From: Chloroflexota bacterium
Lineage (GTDB): Bacteria; Chloroflexota; Dehalococcoidia; Lucifugimonadales; JADFKI01
DNA: 5,481 nt
Assembly: GCA_022565015.1 (NCBI GenBank)
Contig: JADFKI010000243.1
Location: forward strand, 1 to 5,481
Direction of reading: 5' to 3'
In this document: positions 1 to 5,340 of the stretch, piece after piece
How positions within the stretch are numbered: the first letter of the stretch is position 1
Layout of the letters: each line of letters starts with the position of its first letter
Notes under the pieces: model-generated
The model's input: the letters and a program-made list of their open reading frames with translations, nothing else
What the model was told of the DNA's origin: nothing
Database searches by the model: none
Position numbers and translations under genes: made by a program

Positions 1-22
1 ATCCAAGAACTGCTACGAATGG

Positions 23-45
23 TTCGACAAGCTCACCACGAACGG
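23..45 (+). repeat. REP-like dispersed repeat, copy 1
   Basis: A 23-base element beginning TTCGACAAGCTCA and ending GAACGG. It matches the element at 145-167 on the opposite strand at 19 of 23 positions. Sequences of this form (TTCGACA, purine, GCTCAGGAC, AACGG) occur as short dispersed intergenic repeats in several bacterial genomes; I assign it to that class from memory, not from a search. It lies in gene-free DNA at the left end of the window. Confidence 0.55.
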
Positions 46-62
46 CGGTCCGCAGTGGCGGA

Positions 63-127
63 CTCCGAAGATATACATATTGAGGAGTCGGAGAGTCCGA
101 CGATATTCAAATCGGAGAGTCGGACAC
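63..127. repeat. Two tandem 32-bp hairpin units
   Basis: Unit 1 (64-95) and unit 2 (96-127) match at 24 of 32 positions with a strict 32-base period. Each can fold: CTCCGA (63-68) pairs with TCGGAG (88-93), and GTCCGA (95-100) pairs with TCGGAC (120-125), both with a 19-base loop. The outer base pair changes from C-G in the first to G-C in the second, so pairing is kept. The units sit between the two inverted REP-like copies. No coding sense is seen in 1-210. Confidence 0.5.
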
Positions 128-144
128 CACGAGCGGGTAATCTT

Positions 145-167
145 CCGTTTGTCCTGAGCCTGTCGAA
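145..167 (-). repeat. REP-like dispersed repeat, copy 2 (inverted)
   Basis: Read on the minus strand this is TTCGACAGGCTCA followed by GGACAAACGG. It differs from copy 1 (23-45) at four positions and has the opposite orientation. The two copies face each other across about 100 bp, an arrangement like a REPIN or a short non-autonomous element with inverted ends. No transposase or clear target-site duplication is seen nearby. Confidence 0.55.
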
Positions 168-210
168 GGATGGTCCATTTTGGATAGACGTTTTCGAGAT
201 AGTTTCTATG

Positions 211-591
211 CTATGAGGCGCTCCACCGCCCTTCTACGTGGTACGCCTCGTCCTCGCCGGGCCAGGGCGGGATGGTGACGATGATGAAGCAGAGGTCCTC
301 CGCACCGGTGTTCCTGAACTGAAACGACGCCTGCAGGGGAATCGTCAACGCAGTCCCCGGCGATACGTCGACGACGGACTCCCGGCCATCCTGTGCCCTC
401 CAGACCTGCCCCCGGCCATGCAATACATACCAGACCTCCTCCACGGTCCTGTGGGCCACGGCAATCGACGTCTTGCCCTGAGGGAGCGTGCAATGCACCA
501 TGCTGCCTCCGTCAACCTTGACCAGCTCACGAATCTCGGAGCCGTCGGGCGCAAGGGCGGTGTAGTCGCTGGGAAGCTGGTTCGTCTGCAT
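211..591 (-). CDS. Single-domain cupin protein
   Basis: A small cytoplasmic beta-barrel protein of the RmlC-like cupin superfamily; the ligand or reaction cannot be told. An ATG at 597 would give 128 aa, but I prefer the second ATG at 591 (126 aa), because AGGAG sits 6 bases before it and directly abuts the first ATG. Numbering from the 597 start, cupin motif 1 is HRTVEEVWYVLHGRG (residues 49-63), with one His and the Glu pair but Ala in place of the first His of the usual HxH. Motif 2 is around 80-96 (PGTALTIPLQASFQFRN), where Phe92 replaces the usual His. The C-terminal segment PPWPGEDEA (110-118) is typical of a recurring single-cupin subfamily. With so few ligands, metal binding is doubtful and a sensory or binding role is possible. 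It diverges from the gene at 694 and shares its palindrome-bearing promoter region. Confidence 0.85.
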   Translation of the reverse strand: MQTNQLPSDYTALAPDGSEIRELVKVDGGSMVHCTLPQGKTSIAVAHRTVEEVWYVLHGRGQVWRAQDGRESVVDVSPGTALTIPLQASFQFRNTGAEDLCFIIVTIPPWPGEDEAYHVEGRWSAS

Positions 592-643
592 TTCCATCTC
601 CTGGCGGGCCGGCGGGAAATTGGGTCAGCCGCAACCTACCTAC

Positions 644-672
644 TTGACGTTATGGACGATATCGTCCATAAT
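644..672 (+). promoter_or_regulatory. Sigma70-type promoter for the 694 gene
   Basis: TTGACG (644-649) and CATAAT (667-672) are separated by 17 bases; each differs from the sigma70 consensus by one base. Transcription would begin near 679, giving a leader of about 15 nt before the ATG at 694. That leader has no good Shine-Dalgarno sequence. The spacer is filled by the 22-bp palindrome. Confidence 0.6.
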
Positions 673-678
673 TATTAA
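649..678 (-). promoter_or_regulatory. Possible divergent promoter for the cupin gene
   Basis: On the minus strand TTAATA (678-673) and CATAAC (654-649) are 18 bases apart. Because of the palindrome, the -10-like hexamer is present on both strands. The match is clearly weaker than that of the plus-strand promoter, and the call rests mainly on the position upstream of the cupin gene. Confidence 0.25.
650..671. promoter_or_regulatory. Perfect 22-bp palindrome, probable operator
   Basis: The half-site TTATGGACGAT is followed immediately by its exact reverse complement with no central gap, so all 11 base pairs match. It lies within the spacer and into the -10 of the plus-strand promoter, and also between the possible -35 and -10 of the minus-strand promoter. 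A dimeric repressor bound here would block polymerase in both directions. The regulator is not identified; the DUF2283-HTH protein 700 bp downstream is one candidate, and a distant factor is equally possible. Confidence 0.6.
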
Positions 679-693
679 AGATCGGCGCATCAA

Positions 694-921
694 ATGCAGT
701 CAACCGACATTGTACTCAGCAGACATGCCCGAATGCAGATGCAGCGGCGTGGAATTACGCTGGAGGACGTAGCGCTTACCCTGCAATTTGGCGAGCATGT
801 GACGGCAGAGGAAGATGACACGATGAAGGCATGTACTGAGCTCGATGGCAAACCTATAACCGTTATGTATATGTTTGACGTGTCTGGATGGGCGCGCGGA
901 ATATCAGGACATCAAGCATAA
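694..921 (+). CDS. DUF4258-like small protein (toxin-like), C-terminus possibly frameshifted
   Basis: A 75-aa protein. Residues 8-26, with the core SRHARMQMQRRGITLEDV, match the N-terminal signature of DUF4258 proteins (S/T-x-HA-x-x-R-M-x-x-RGI-x-x-x-D-V). These are small proteins often encoded next to DUF2283 or zinc-finger/HTH partners and considered toxin-like; their activity is not well established. The segment DGKPITVMYMF (51-61) would be a following beta-strand. The end, VSGWARGISGHQA, does not look like the usual hydrophobic C-terminal strand. In the +1 frame an open stretch runs on from about 881 to a TGA at 962-964, which overlaps the next ATG, so a frameshift near 878-884 is possible. 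The start at 694 is chosen because it precedes the signature and follows a strong promoter, although a ribosome site is lacking. Confidence 0.65.
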   Translation: MQSTDIVLSRHARMQMQRRGITLEDVALTLQFGEHVTAEEDDTMKACTELDGKPITVMYMFDVSGWARGISGHQA

Positions 922-960
922 GGTGAAAATGTGGCGCGTGGCTAAAGAGGGGGGGGAGGT

Positions 961-1161
961 ATGATAGACTGGCTGACGGGACGGAAGAAGCGGGAGGAAC
1001 TGCGCCGGGCTCTTAGCCGCGACGACTGGTTTGCCTGGATGCTGGAACAACGAGGCGAGACAGACCGGCCACTGCACGGTTGGGACTTGTGGGCAACAGT
1101 GCTAAGCCCGGTGCTGGTGCTGGTGATTTTCGTTGTGTTTCTCTGGTGGCGGTTGGGCTAA
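961..1161 (+). CDS. Small single-pass membrane protein
   Basis: A 66-aa protein of unknown function. Residues 1-20 are rich in Lys, Arg and Glu (GRKKREELRRAL) and probably form an amphipathic helix. Residues 21-43 are polar, with several Trp. Residues 44-63 (WATVLSPVLVLVIFVVFLWW) form one strong transmembrane helix close to the C-terminus, as in a tail-anchored protein with a cytoplasmic N-terminus. The ATG is preceded by a purine-rich GGGGGGAGG tract ending only one base before it, a very close ribosome site. It is probably co-transcribed with the DUF4258-like gene 39 nt upstream. Coding is supported by the coherent helix pattern and by a terminator after the stop. I do not recognise a family. 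Confidence 0.6.
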   Translation: MIDWLTGRKKREELRRALSRDDWFAWMLEQRGETDRPLHGWDLWATVLSPVLVLVIFVVFLWWRLG

Positions 1162-1194
1162 CCCCCCGCGCAACATTGGAGGTTGTCCCCTTTG

Positions 1195-1225
1195 GGCCGC
1201 TGCGAGAGAGCGTGGGGGCCTTTTT
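1195..1225 (+). terminator. Probable rho-independent terminator
   Basis: GGCC (1195-1198) pairs with GGCC (1217-1220), and CTGCG (1200-1204) pairs with CGTGG (1211-1215) including two G-U pairs. The single mismatch is 1199/1216 and the loop is AGAGAG. TTTTTCTTT follows at once. It lies 33 bases after the stop of the membrane protein and would end the 694-1161 unit, separating it from the DUF2283 operon. Confidence 0.6.
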
Positions 1226-1355
1226 CTTTGCCCGCGGCCCAGGGAATACTGAGGCCGGATGATTTTAGTCGGGTTTTGTGTATAGTTCGGTTGAATATCA
1301 ATTAGCTGGTCTGTTTTTTTGTGATTACGACTTTGAGAAGAAGGTGCAGGGAGCC

Positions 1356-1733
1356 ATGAGAGTTATGTATGACAGGGAAGCCGACGCGCTTTCCATTCTA
1401 CTGGCCGACGGCGAAGTCGAGCAAACGAAGAACATTGCCCCGGGAGTTGAAGTTGACTTTGACTTCGAAGGCAGAGTGCTGGCAATAGAGTTCCTTAACG
1501 CGAGCACGAAGTACGACATAGACGCCAGTGGAATGGAGGAGCCCGACCCGTATTATTCCCTCGCGGCGGCGGCGGAGCTATATGGGCTCAGCGCAACGAC
1601 TCTACGTCACCAGATCGAAAGAAAGGTCTTGACAGGAGTCAAGTTCGGACGCAATTGGGTCGTGCATATAGATGATCTTGATAACTACGTGAAGGAGAGA
1701 AGTCGTAAGGCCAAGCCGGTCAGGAGTGCATAG
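1356..1733 (+). CDS. DUF2283 domain fused to excisionase/MerR-like helix-turn-helix
   Basis: A 125-aa protein if read from the ATG at 1356. That start follows GGGAG and AAGGTG and coincides with the DUF2283 N-terminus (MRVMYDREADALSI). A GTG at 1278 would add 26 residues unlike the family. Residues 1-48 carry the DUF2283 pattern: MYD-x-EADALSI, then an acidic V-E-V-D-F-D-F-E-G-x-V-L-A-I-E strand and FLNAS. Residues 66-115 form an HTH_17/excisionase-type domain: SLAAAAELYGLSATTLR, a basic turn, VKFGRNWVVHIDDLDNYV. DUF2283 proteins normally consist of the first part alone and often neighbour DUF4258 genes, so the added DNA-binding domain suggests an antitoxin-like autorepressor. The next gene starts 2 nt after the stop, indicating an operon. 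The DNA-binding role is inferred from the fold. Confidence 0.8.
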   Translation: MRVMYDREADALSILLADGEVEQTKNIAPGVEVDFDFEGRVLAIEFLNASTKYDIDASGMEEPDPYYSLAAAAELYGLSATTLRHQIERKVLTGVKFGRNWVVHIDDLDNYVKERSRKAKPVRSA

Positions 1734-1735
1734 CA

Positions 1736-2026
1736 ATGGCAAAAAGAATGGGGGAAACTAAAGTCCTTTCAACAAGGAATTTAGAGGATGTTCCTGAACA
1801 GAGCGGTGTTTACAACCTGATAAATCAGAAGGGTGAAATAATCTATACGGGTTCGGCGGGTGCGGGTAGGCTCAGAGCTAGACTCGAGGAACACCTGTCG
1901 AGCGGTGATGTCAGAGGCGCCAGGAAATTCCAAACTCGGCCGCTATCGAGCACCGCAGAGGCTAGAAGGGTTGAAGCCGCCCTCATTGAGCGTAATAAGC
2001 CAAGGGAGAACAAGCGAGGCAAATAG
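1736..2026 (+). CDS. Stand-alone GIY-YIG nuclease domain protein
   Basis: A 96-aa protein, about the size of one minimal GIY-YIG endonuclease domain with nothing attached. The motifs are in order: GVY (24-26) for GIY; IYTGS (36-40) for YIG; RARLEEHL (47-54), where Arg49 and His53 align with the Arg and His of the I-TevI/UvrC active site; and RRVEAALIERNKPREN (77-92), where Glu80 is the metal-binding Glu and Asn92 the conserved Asn, much like the UvrC N-terminal domain. All catalytic positions appear intact, so it is probably an active metal-dependent DNA nuclease. AGGAG (1722-1726) lies 9 bases before the ATG and inside the end of the DUF2283-HTH gene, so the two are co-translated. There is no separate DNA-recognition domain; its HTH-bearing partner could supply one. 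An alternative is a diverged repair or homing-type nuclease. Confidence 0.85.
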   Translation: MAKRMGETKVLSTRNLEDVPEQSGVYNLINQKGEIIYTGSAGAGRLRARLEEHLSSGDVRGARKFQTRPLSSTAEARRVEAALIERNKPRENKRGK

Positions 2027-2039
2027 CAAGTCTTATACG

Positions 2040-3122
2040 CTACTCCAGGCCCGGAAGACGCAGCTGGATTACATCCGAAACATTGGCATCGCCCTCCGTC
2101 TCGAAGCCCGACACGCCTACTCCAAGGAGCCGAAACGTACGGCCCGGCGACAGCTCGGCGCGAAGCAGCTCCTCGGCGGCCTCGGCGATCTCGTCGGACG
2201 ACTGCACTCCTACCGCGACCGTTATCTGTCTTGTGAACGTCGTGAAATCCGAAAGACGCAGCTTCAGCTTGACCGTGCGCCCCGTCATCTCCTTTCGTCT
2301 GAGCTGGCGTGAGACCTGCTGGCTGAGCCGTCGCACGATCTCGACCAGGGCGTCGGGCTCCCCCGAGTCGCGGGAGAACGTGGTCTCGGAGCTTATAGAC
2401 TTCGCCTCACGTTGAACGACCACCGGGCTTTCGTCCTCGCCCAGGGCCAGGCGCTTCATATGAGGACCGTTCTTACCGAACTGCGCTTTTAGCCGCTCAT
2501 CGGAGCATGACGCCAGGTCGCCGATCGTTATTATGCCCTCGGCTTCCAGGCGCTCGGTTGTTTTGGGACCGACACCCCACAGGAGGCTCACCTTCAATGG
2601 CTTCAAGAAGTCCCGCTCGCTTCCCGGCGCGACGACGGTGAGGCCGTCGGGCTTGTCCATGTCCGACGCAATCTTCGCAATGGACTTCGACGTCGCGACG
2701 CCTATGGATATGGTGAGTCCCAGCTCTGCCAGAACTCGGTCCTTGAGCCCGCGGGCGATGTCTTCCGCGCTGAGCCGGTCCGTGACGACGTCGGTCACGT
2801 CAAGATAAGCCTCGTCCATGGAAAGCGGCTCAACGAGGGGGGTGATCTCCCGAAACATGGCCATTACCCTTCGAGAGACCTCTCGATACCGATCGAAGCG
2901 TGAGCCGACCCGGAGCAGCTCGGGGCACAGCCGGACTGCGGTGCGCATGGGCATGGCGGACCTGATTCCGAATCGTCGCGCCTCGTAGGAGGCCGAGGCC
3001 ACGACGCCGCGATCGTCGGCACTGCCGCCGACGACCACGGGCTTGCCTCGCAGCTCTGCGTTGTCCAGCTGCTCTATCGAGGCGTAGAAGGCGTCGAAGT
3101 CCGCATGGAGGATGTGGTGCAT
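2040..3122 (-). CDS. dinB: DNA polymerase IV (Y-family translesion polymerase)
   Basis: Error-prone polymerase that extends past damaged template bases. Taking the ATG at 3122 gives 360 aa starting MHHILHADFDAFYAS, the usual DinB N-terminus. Asp8, Asp103 and Glu104 (SMDEAYLDV) fall at the same numbers as the catalytic residues of E. coli DinB. Tyr13 is at the steric-gate position. SIGVATSKSIAKIASDMDKP completes the palm. WGVGPKTTERLEAEGI is the thumb helix-hairpin-helix, and a little-finger domain follows. The C-terminus QLRLPGL is a beta-clamp-binding peptide. The frame stays open to 3239, but those 39 residues are unlike the family and overlap the LexA-type box and -10. The chosen ATG lacks a clear ribosome site. 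The stop is 13 bp from the convergent GIY-YIG gene. Confidence 0.95.
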   Translation of the reverse strand: MHHILHADFDAFYASIEQLDNAELRGKPVVVGGSADDRGVVASASYEARRFGIRSAMPMRTAVRLCPELLRVGSRFDRYREVSRRVMAMFREITPLVEPLSMDEAYLDVTDVVTDRLSAEDIARGLKDRVLAELGLTISIGVATSKSIAKIASDMDKPDGLTVVAPGSERDFLKPLKVSLLWGVGPKTTERLEAEGIITIGDLASCSDERLKAQFGKNGPHMKRLALGEDESPVVVQREAKSISSETTFSRDSGEPDALVEIVRRLSQQVSRQLRRKEMTGRTVKLKLRLSDFTTFTRQITVAVGVQSSDEIAEAAEELLRAELSPGRTFRLLGVGVSGFETEGDANVSDVIQLRLPGLE

Positions 3123-3162
3123 GTCAGTGCTGTCTGGTGTCCGTTGGAGTCCACTGAGGTCA

Positions 3163-3168
3163 ATTTTA
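3163..3168 (-). promoter_or_regulatory. -10 element of dinB
   Basis: TAAAAT on the minus strand lies just downstream of the SOS box and about 40 bases before the dinB start. No good -35 is found 16-18 bases upstream. Its position would place the transcript start near 3156 and rules against translation from 3239. Confidence 0.45.
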
Positions 3169-3180
3169 CAACATATGTTC
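3169..3180 (-). promoter_or_regulatory. Probable LexA-binding SOS box of dinB
   Basis: On the minus strand it reads GAACATATGTTG, one base away from GAAC-N4-GTTC, the core of the LexA site in Gram-positive bacteria and some Chloroflexota. The inner AACATATGTT is a perfect palindrome. It ends 46 bases before the dinB ATG at 3122 and lies directly upstream of the -10 element, so bound LexA would cover the promoter. Confidence 0.6.
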
Positions 3181-3246
3181 CAATCGTGCGTCCAGGCATA
3201 CGTTGCACGCATGGGACACGATATAAGGCGCCTTAACATGCGCGAA

Positions 3247-3271
3247 GCCGACTGCCGTTAGTGTGGTCGGC
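3247..3271. repeat. Inverted repeat between the TPR gene and dinB
   Basis: GCCGAC (3247-3252) and GTCGGC (3266-3271) form a 6-bp stem around a 13-base loop, 13 bases past the stop of the TPR gene on the minus strand. No T-run follows on that strand, so it is at best a weak terminator or a transcript-end structure. Confidence 0.3.
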
Positions 3272-3283
3272 GCCGGCCAGACG

Positions 3284-4717
3284 CTAACCTACCTCGACGA
3301 GCCTGTTGAGCGCAGCCATCTCGGGAGAGTCCGGGTCGGCGTTTTGCCATCGCTGCTTTACGTCTGCGGGGGAGTCTTCGGCGGCGCCGCTTGAGTCAGA
3401 ACCGGCCTGTACCCGACTCAGCCAGAAGCTGTCTCGCACCGACGTGCGCTTCTTTAGCCGGGCGCGGAGCATTTTTTCGGCCTTGTCGTACTGCTCTGAG
3501 CGCAGGTACGCCTCGAGAAGAGTGTCCTCGAACACTTCCCGTTGGGCGTGGCTCCCGCCGATGCGTGTTAGCTGTGGGAAGACGGGCTCGATGAGCCGTA
3601 CCGCCTCGTCGTAATCTCCACCGGCAAAGGCGCCTATGCCCTTTACTAGGGGAAGGGTTATCTCCTTCGCCAGAGAGTCGCCGTTGTCTGCGGATTCCAG
3701 CAGGCGGTCAGCTAGCAGCTGAAACAGAGATTCATCCTCGGAGGCCGCAAAGGCCAGGGCGGCGTGAGCATCCCGGAATGCGGGGCCGGCCGTTTCGGCT
3801 GCCGGAGAGGCCTGATCCCGTATCTCGTCAACGGAATACGGCGGGTTATCGTCTCCGTAGACCCGGAGCCGCCACATCAGCGACGTGCTATCGGCAAGCG
3901 AGGCGGCGCTTCGCTGCAAGACCGAGGGTCGGATGTCGTTTTCGTAGAGGCTAACGGCGGCGGCGTACCTCCCTTGGGCCAGTTCAAAGAGTGCCTGATG
4001 CCAGGAGAGGTGCACGTGGAAGGGCGCTCGACGGTCGTAACCCGAGAGCCAGTCGCCTAGAAAATCGCCGCCGCCAACGTGGTCACCGGTCTCGAAAAAG
4101 ACGTGAGCCACGGAATGGGAGGCGTGGGCGCTTGTGGGACGCGTCGCCAGGGAGCGTTCGGCCAGTCGCAGAGACTCGTCGAGGTAGCCCATCTCGTGGT
4201 GCGCAAAGGCGTACAGGCCCAGAAATGCCCAGTCGTCCCCATAATCTTGCTCAACGCCCCTGAGCATGGCGTACAGCTCGTTCGGGTAGTTTGCCACACC
4301 TGCGCCGCTGCAGCCGATCACGTACAGCCGGTTTGCGACTCTCAGCATGAGGGCGTCGCGGGGGAACTCGGCCAGGTGCTCTTGAATGAGAGCCAGTGAC
4401 TTCGGGCCCTGTCCGTCTATGAATAGCGAAATAGCTTCCACGCCTTGCCGTTCGCGGCGGGTCGCTCGGAGCGCCAGGGACCCGGCGTGTTTGATCGTGT
4501 CCTTGGCCTGGGCCGCCTTGCCCTGGAACATCTGCATCAGGGAGAGGCCGGCATGGGCGAGGGCAAAACCTTCGTCGGCGTCGACGGCCTTTTGGAACTG
4601 TAGCTCCGGACCATAGCCCTGCTCGAGTAGAAGGTCGAGACCTTCTACGTAATGCTCGGCGGCCACGACGGAACCGGTGGTCAGTCCAAGTCCGTATCTG
4701 TCTCTGATCTCCGACAT
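3284..4717 (-). CDS. TTC38-like tetratricopeptide repeat protein
   Basis: A 477-aa soluble protein without signal peptide or membrane segment, built of helical repeats. It resembles the tetratricopeptide repeat protein 38 family, which has bacterial members of unknown function. Evidence includes the N-terminal block YVEGLDLLLEQ followed by a helix pair at 39-67 (FQKAVDADEGFALAHAGLSL); ATRRERQGVEAI (85-96); FAHHEMGYLDESLRLAERSL (171-190); then AHASHSVAHVFFETGDHVGG (197-216). LSWHQALFELAQGRYAAAV (237-255) has the His-rich helix pattern of TTC38. A second repeat zone is at 356-424 (GIGAFAGGDYDEAVRLI, YLRSEQYDKAEKML). The start is secure: AGGAG lies 7 bases before the ATG. TPR folds bind proteins or peptides; a partner cannot be named. 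dinB lies 161 bp downstream under its own promoter, so no functional link is implied. Confidence 0.85.
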   Translation of the reverse strand: MSEIRDRYGLGLTTGSVVAAEHYVEGLDLLLEQGYGPELQFQKAVDADEGFALAHAGLSLMQMFQGKAAQAKDTIKHAGSLALRATRRERQGVEAISLFIDGQGPKSLALIQEHLAEFPRDALMLRVANRLYVIGCSGAGVANYPNELYAMLRGVEQDYGDDWAFLGLYAFAHHEMGYLDESLRLAERSLATRPTSAHASHSVAHVFFETGDHVGGGDFLGDWLSGYDRRAPFHVHLSWHQALFELAQGRYAAAVSLYENDIRPSVLQRSAASLADSTSLMWRLRVYGDDNPPYSVDEIRDQASPAAETAGPAFRDAHAALAFAASEDESLFQLLADRLLESADNGDSLAKEITLPLVKGIGAFAGGDYDEAVRLIEPVFPQLTRIGGSHAQREVFEDTLLEAYLRSEQYDKAEKMLRARLKKRTSVRDSFWLSRVQAGSDSSGAAEDSPADVKQRWQNADPDSPEMAALNRLVEVG

Positions 4718-4764
4718 GTTGAAACTCCTCGCGAAAGGTGCGCGCCGGTACTGAACGGTCCTAG

Positions 4765-4794
4765 ATATAACATGTTTGCCTCGCCATTGTCGAA
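4765..4794 (-). promoter_or_regulatory. Possible promoter of the TPR gene
   Basis: On the minus strand TTCGAC (4794-4789) and TTATAT (4770-4765) are 18 bases apart, giving a leader of about 40 nt before the ATG at 4717. The match to consensus is moderate. It lies in the 161-bp stretch (4718-4878) between the TPR gene and the truncated peptidase, which holds no other feature I can support. Confidence 0.35.
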
Positions 4795-4878
4795 CCCTTG
4801 CGCTACATGCCTCAACGCCAAGTCTTCTTGTGATGAAATAAGCGCTCTCAGGAAGACCGTGTTTGCCGGTTCGGCGTA

Positions 4879-5256
4879 TCAGAAGCAGACAAGCCTCGGT
4901 TCTAACGGAAATGTCACAGTCAATTGTTCAGGAGGCACCAGCACAGCAATGTCAATCGGGTCGTCACAACGGAAAATCTTCACGTTGACGGGAAAGGAGT
5001 TGTCTCCTCTCCGAACATTAATGCTGCCTGTTTCACCAAAGTCTGCTACCACGTGCTTAGCCGTAATGAGATACTGTCGTCCGTCAACCTCGATAGTAAA
5101 CCCAGTTCCGGCCAAATCACCAGCCTGGATCATCACTACTCGTCGGAGCACATTGGACGTTACCTGGGCTTGTCCGACATCGGTGGAAAATACAAGCGCC
5201 AGCAAAGCTGTAATAAATATCAAAAACGGGTGCTTATCGCGTTCGTTTTGCGACAT
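4879..5256 (-). pseudogene. Truncated secreted trypsin-like serine peptidase
   Basis: A 125-aa product from the ATG at 5256, preceded by GAGGTG 6 bases upstream; a GTG at 5277 is possible but less likely. It begins with a signal peptide: SQNERDKH, the hydrophobic core PFLIFITALLALVFS, and a likely cleavage near GQA. The first part of a trypsin-fold peptidase follows: GTGFTIEVDGRQYLITAKHVV, with the catalytic His in AKHVV, then DDPIDIAVLVPP with the catalytic Asp in DIAVL. Translation stops at 4879 after TFPLEPRLVCF. The second barrel, including the GxSGG nucleophile segment, is absent, and no frame in the 160 bp before the TPR gene supplies it. As read it cannot be an active peptidase. It is probably a gene remnant cut by deletion or rearrangement; a small non-catalytic secreted protein is the alternative. 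Confidence 0.7.
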
Positions 5257-5327
5257 GTGCTCCACCTCAAACGTCACCCTGCGAGCAAATTTCTTCCCTT
5301 TTCAGCTTTCCGAATCGCCTTGCTGTA

Positions 5328-5333
5328 ATTATA
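5328..5333 (-). promoter_or_regulatory. -10 box upstream of the peptidase remnant
   Basis: A perfect TATAAT on the minus strand about 70 bases before the ATG at 5256. No recognisable -35 lies 16-18 bases upstream, so this is a tentative promoter call. Confidence 0.3.
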
Positions 5334-5340
5334 CTCAAAA

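Noticed and set aside
64..127. CRISPR array
   Set aside because: There are only two imperfect units directly abutting, with no spacers and no cas genes.
19..216. A 65-codon plus-strand frame
   Set aside because: It runs through the repeat and hairpin units, has no domain and no ribosome site.
238..678. A 146-codon plus-strand frame
   Set aside because: It is antisense to the cupin gene and runs across the palindrome and promoter; no recognisable protein.
1278..1355. GTG start for the DUF2283-HTH gene
   Set aside because: The added 26 residues are not part of DUF2283, while the ATG at 1356 has a ribosome site and coincides with the domain start.
2027..2039. Bidirectional terminator between the convergent genes
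   Set aside because: The gap is only 13 bases and shows no stem or T-run.
3123..3239. N-terminal extension of DinB
   Set aside because: The 39 residues are unlike any DinB N-terminus and overlap the SOS box and -10 element. Counting from the ATG at 3122 puts the catalytic residues at the standard positions 8, 103 and 104.
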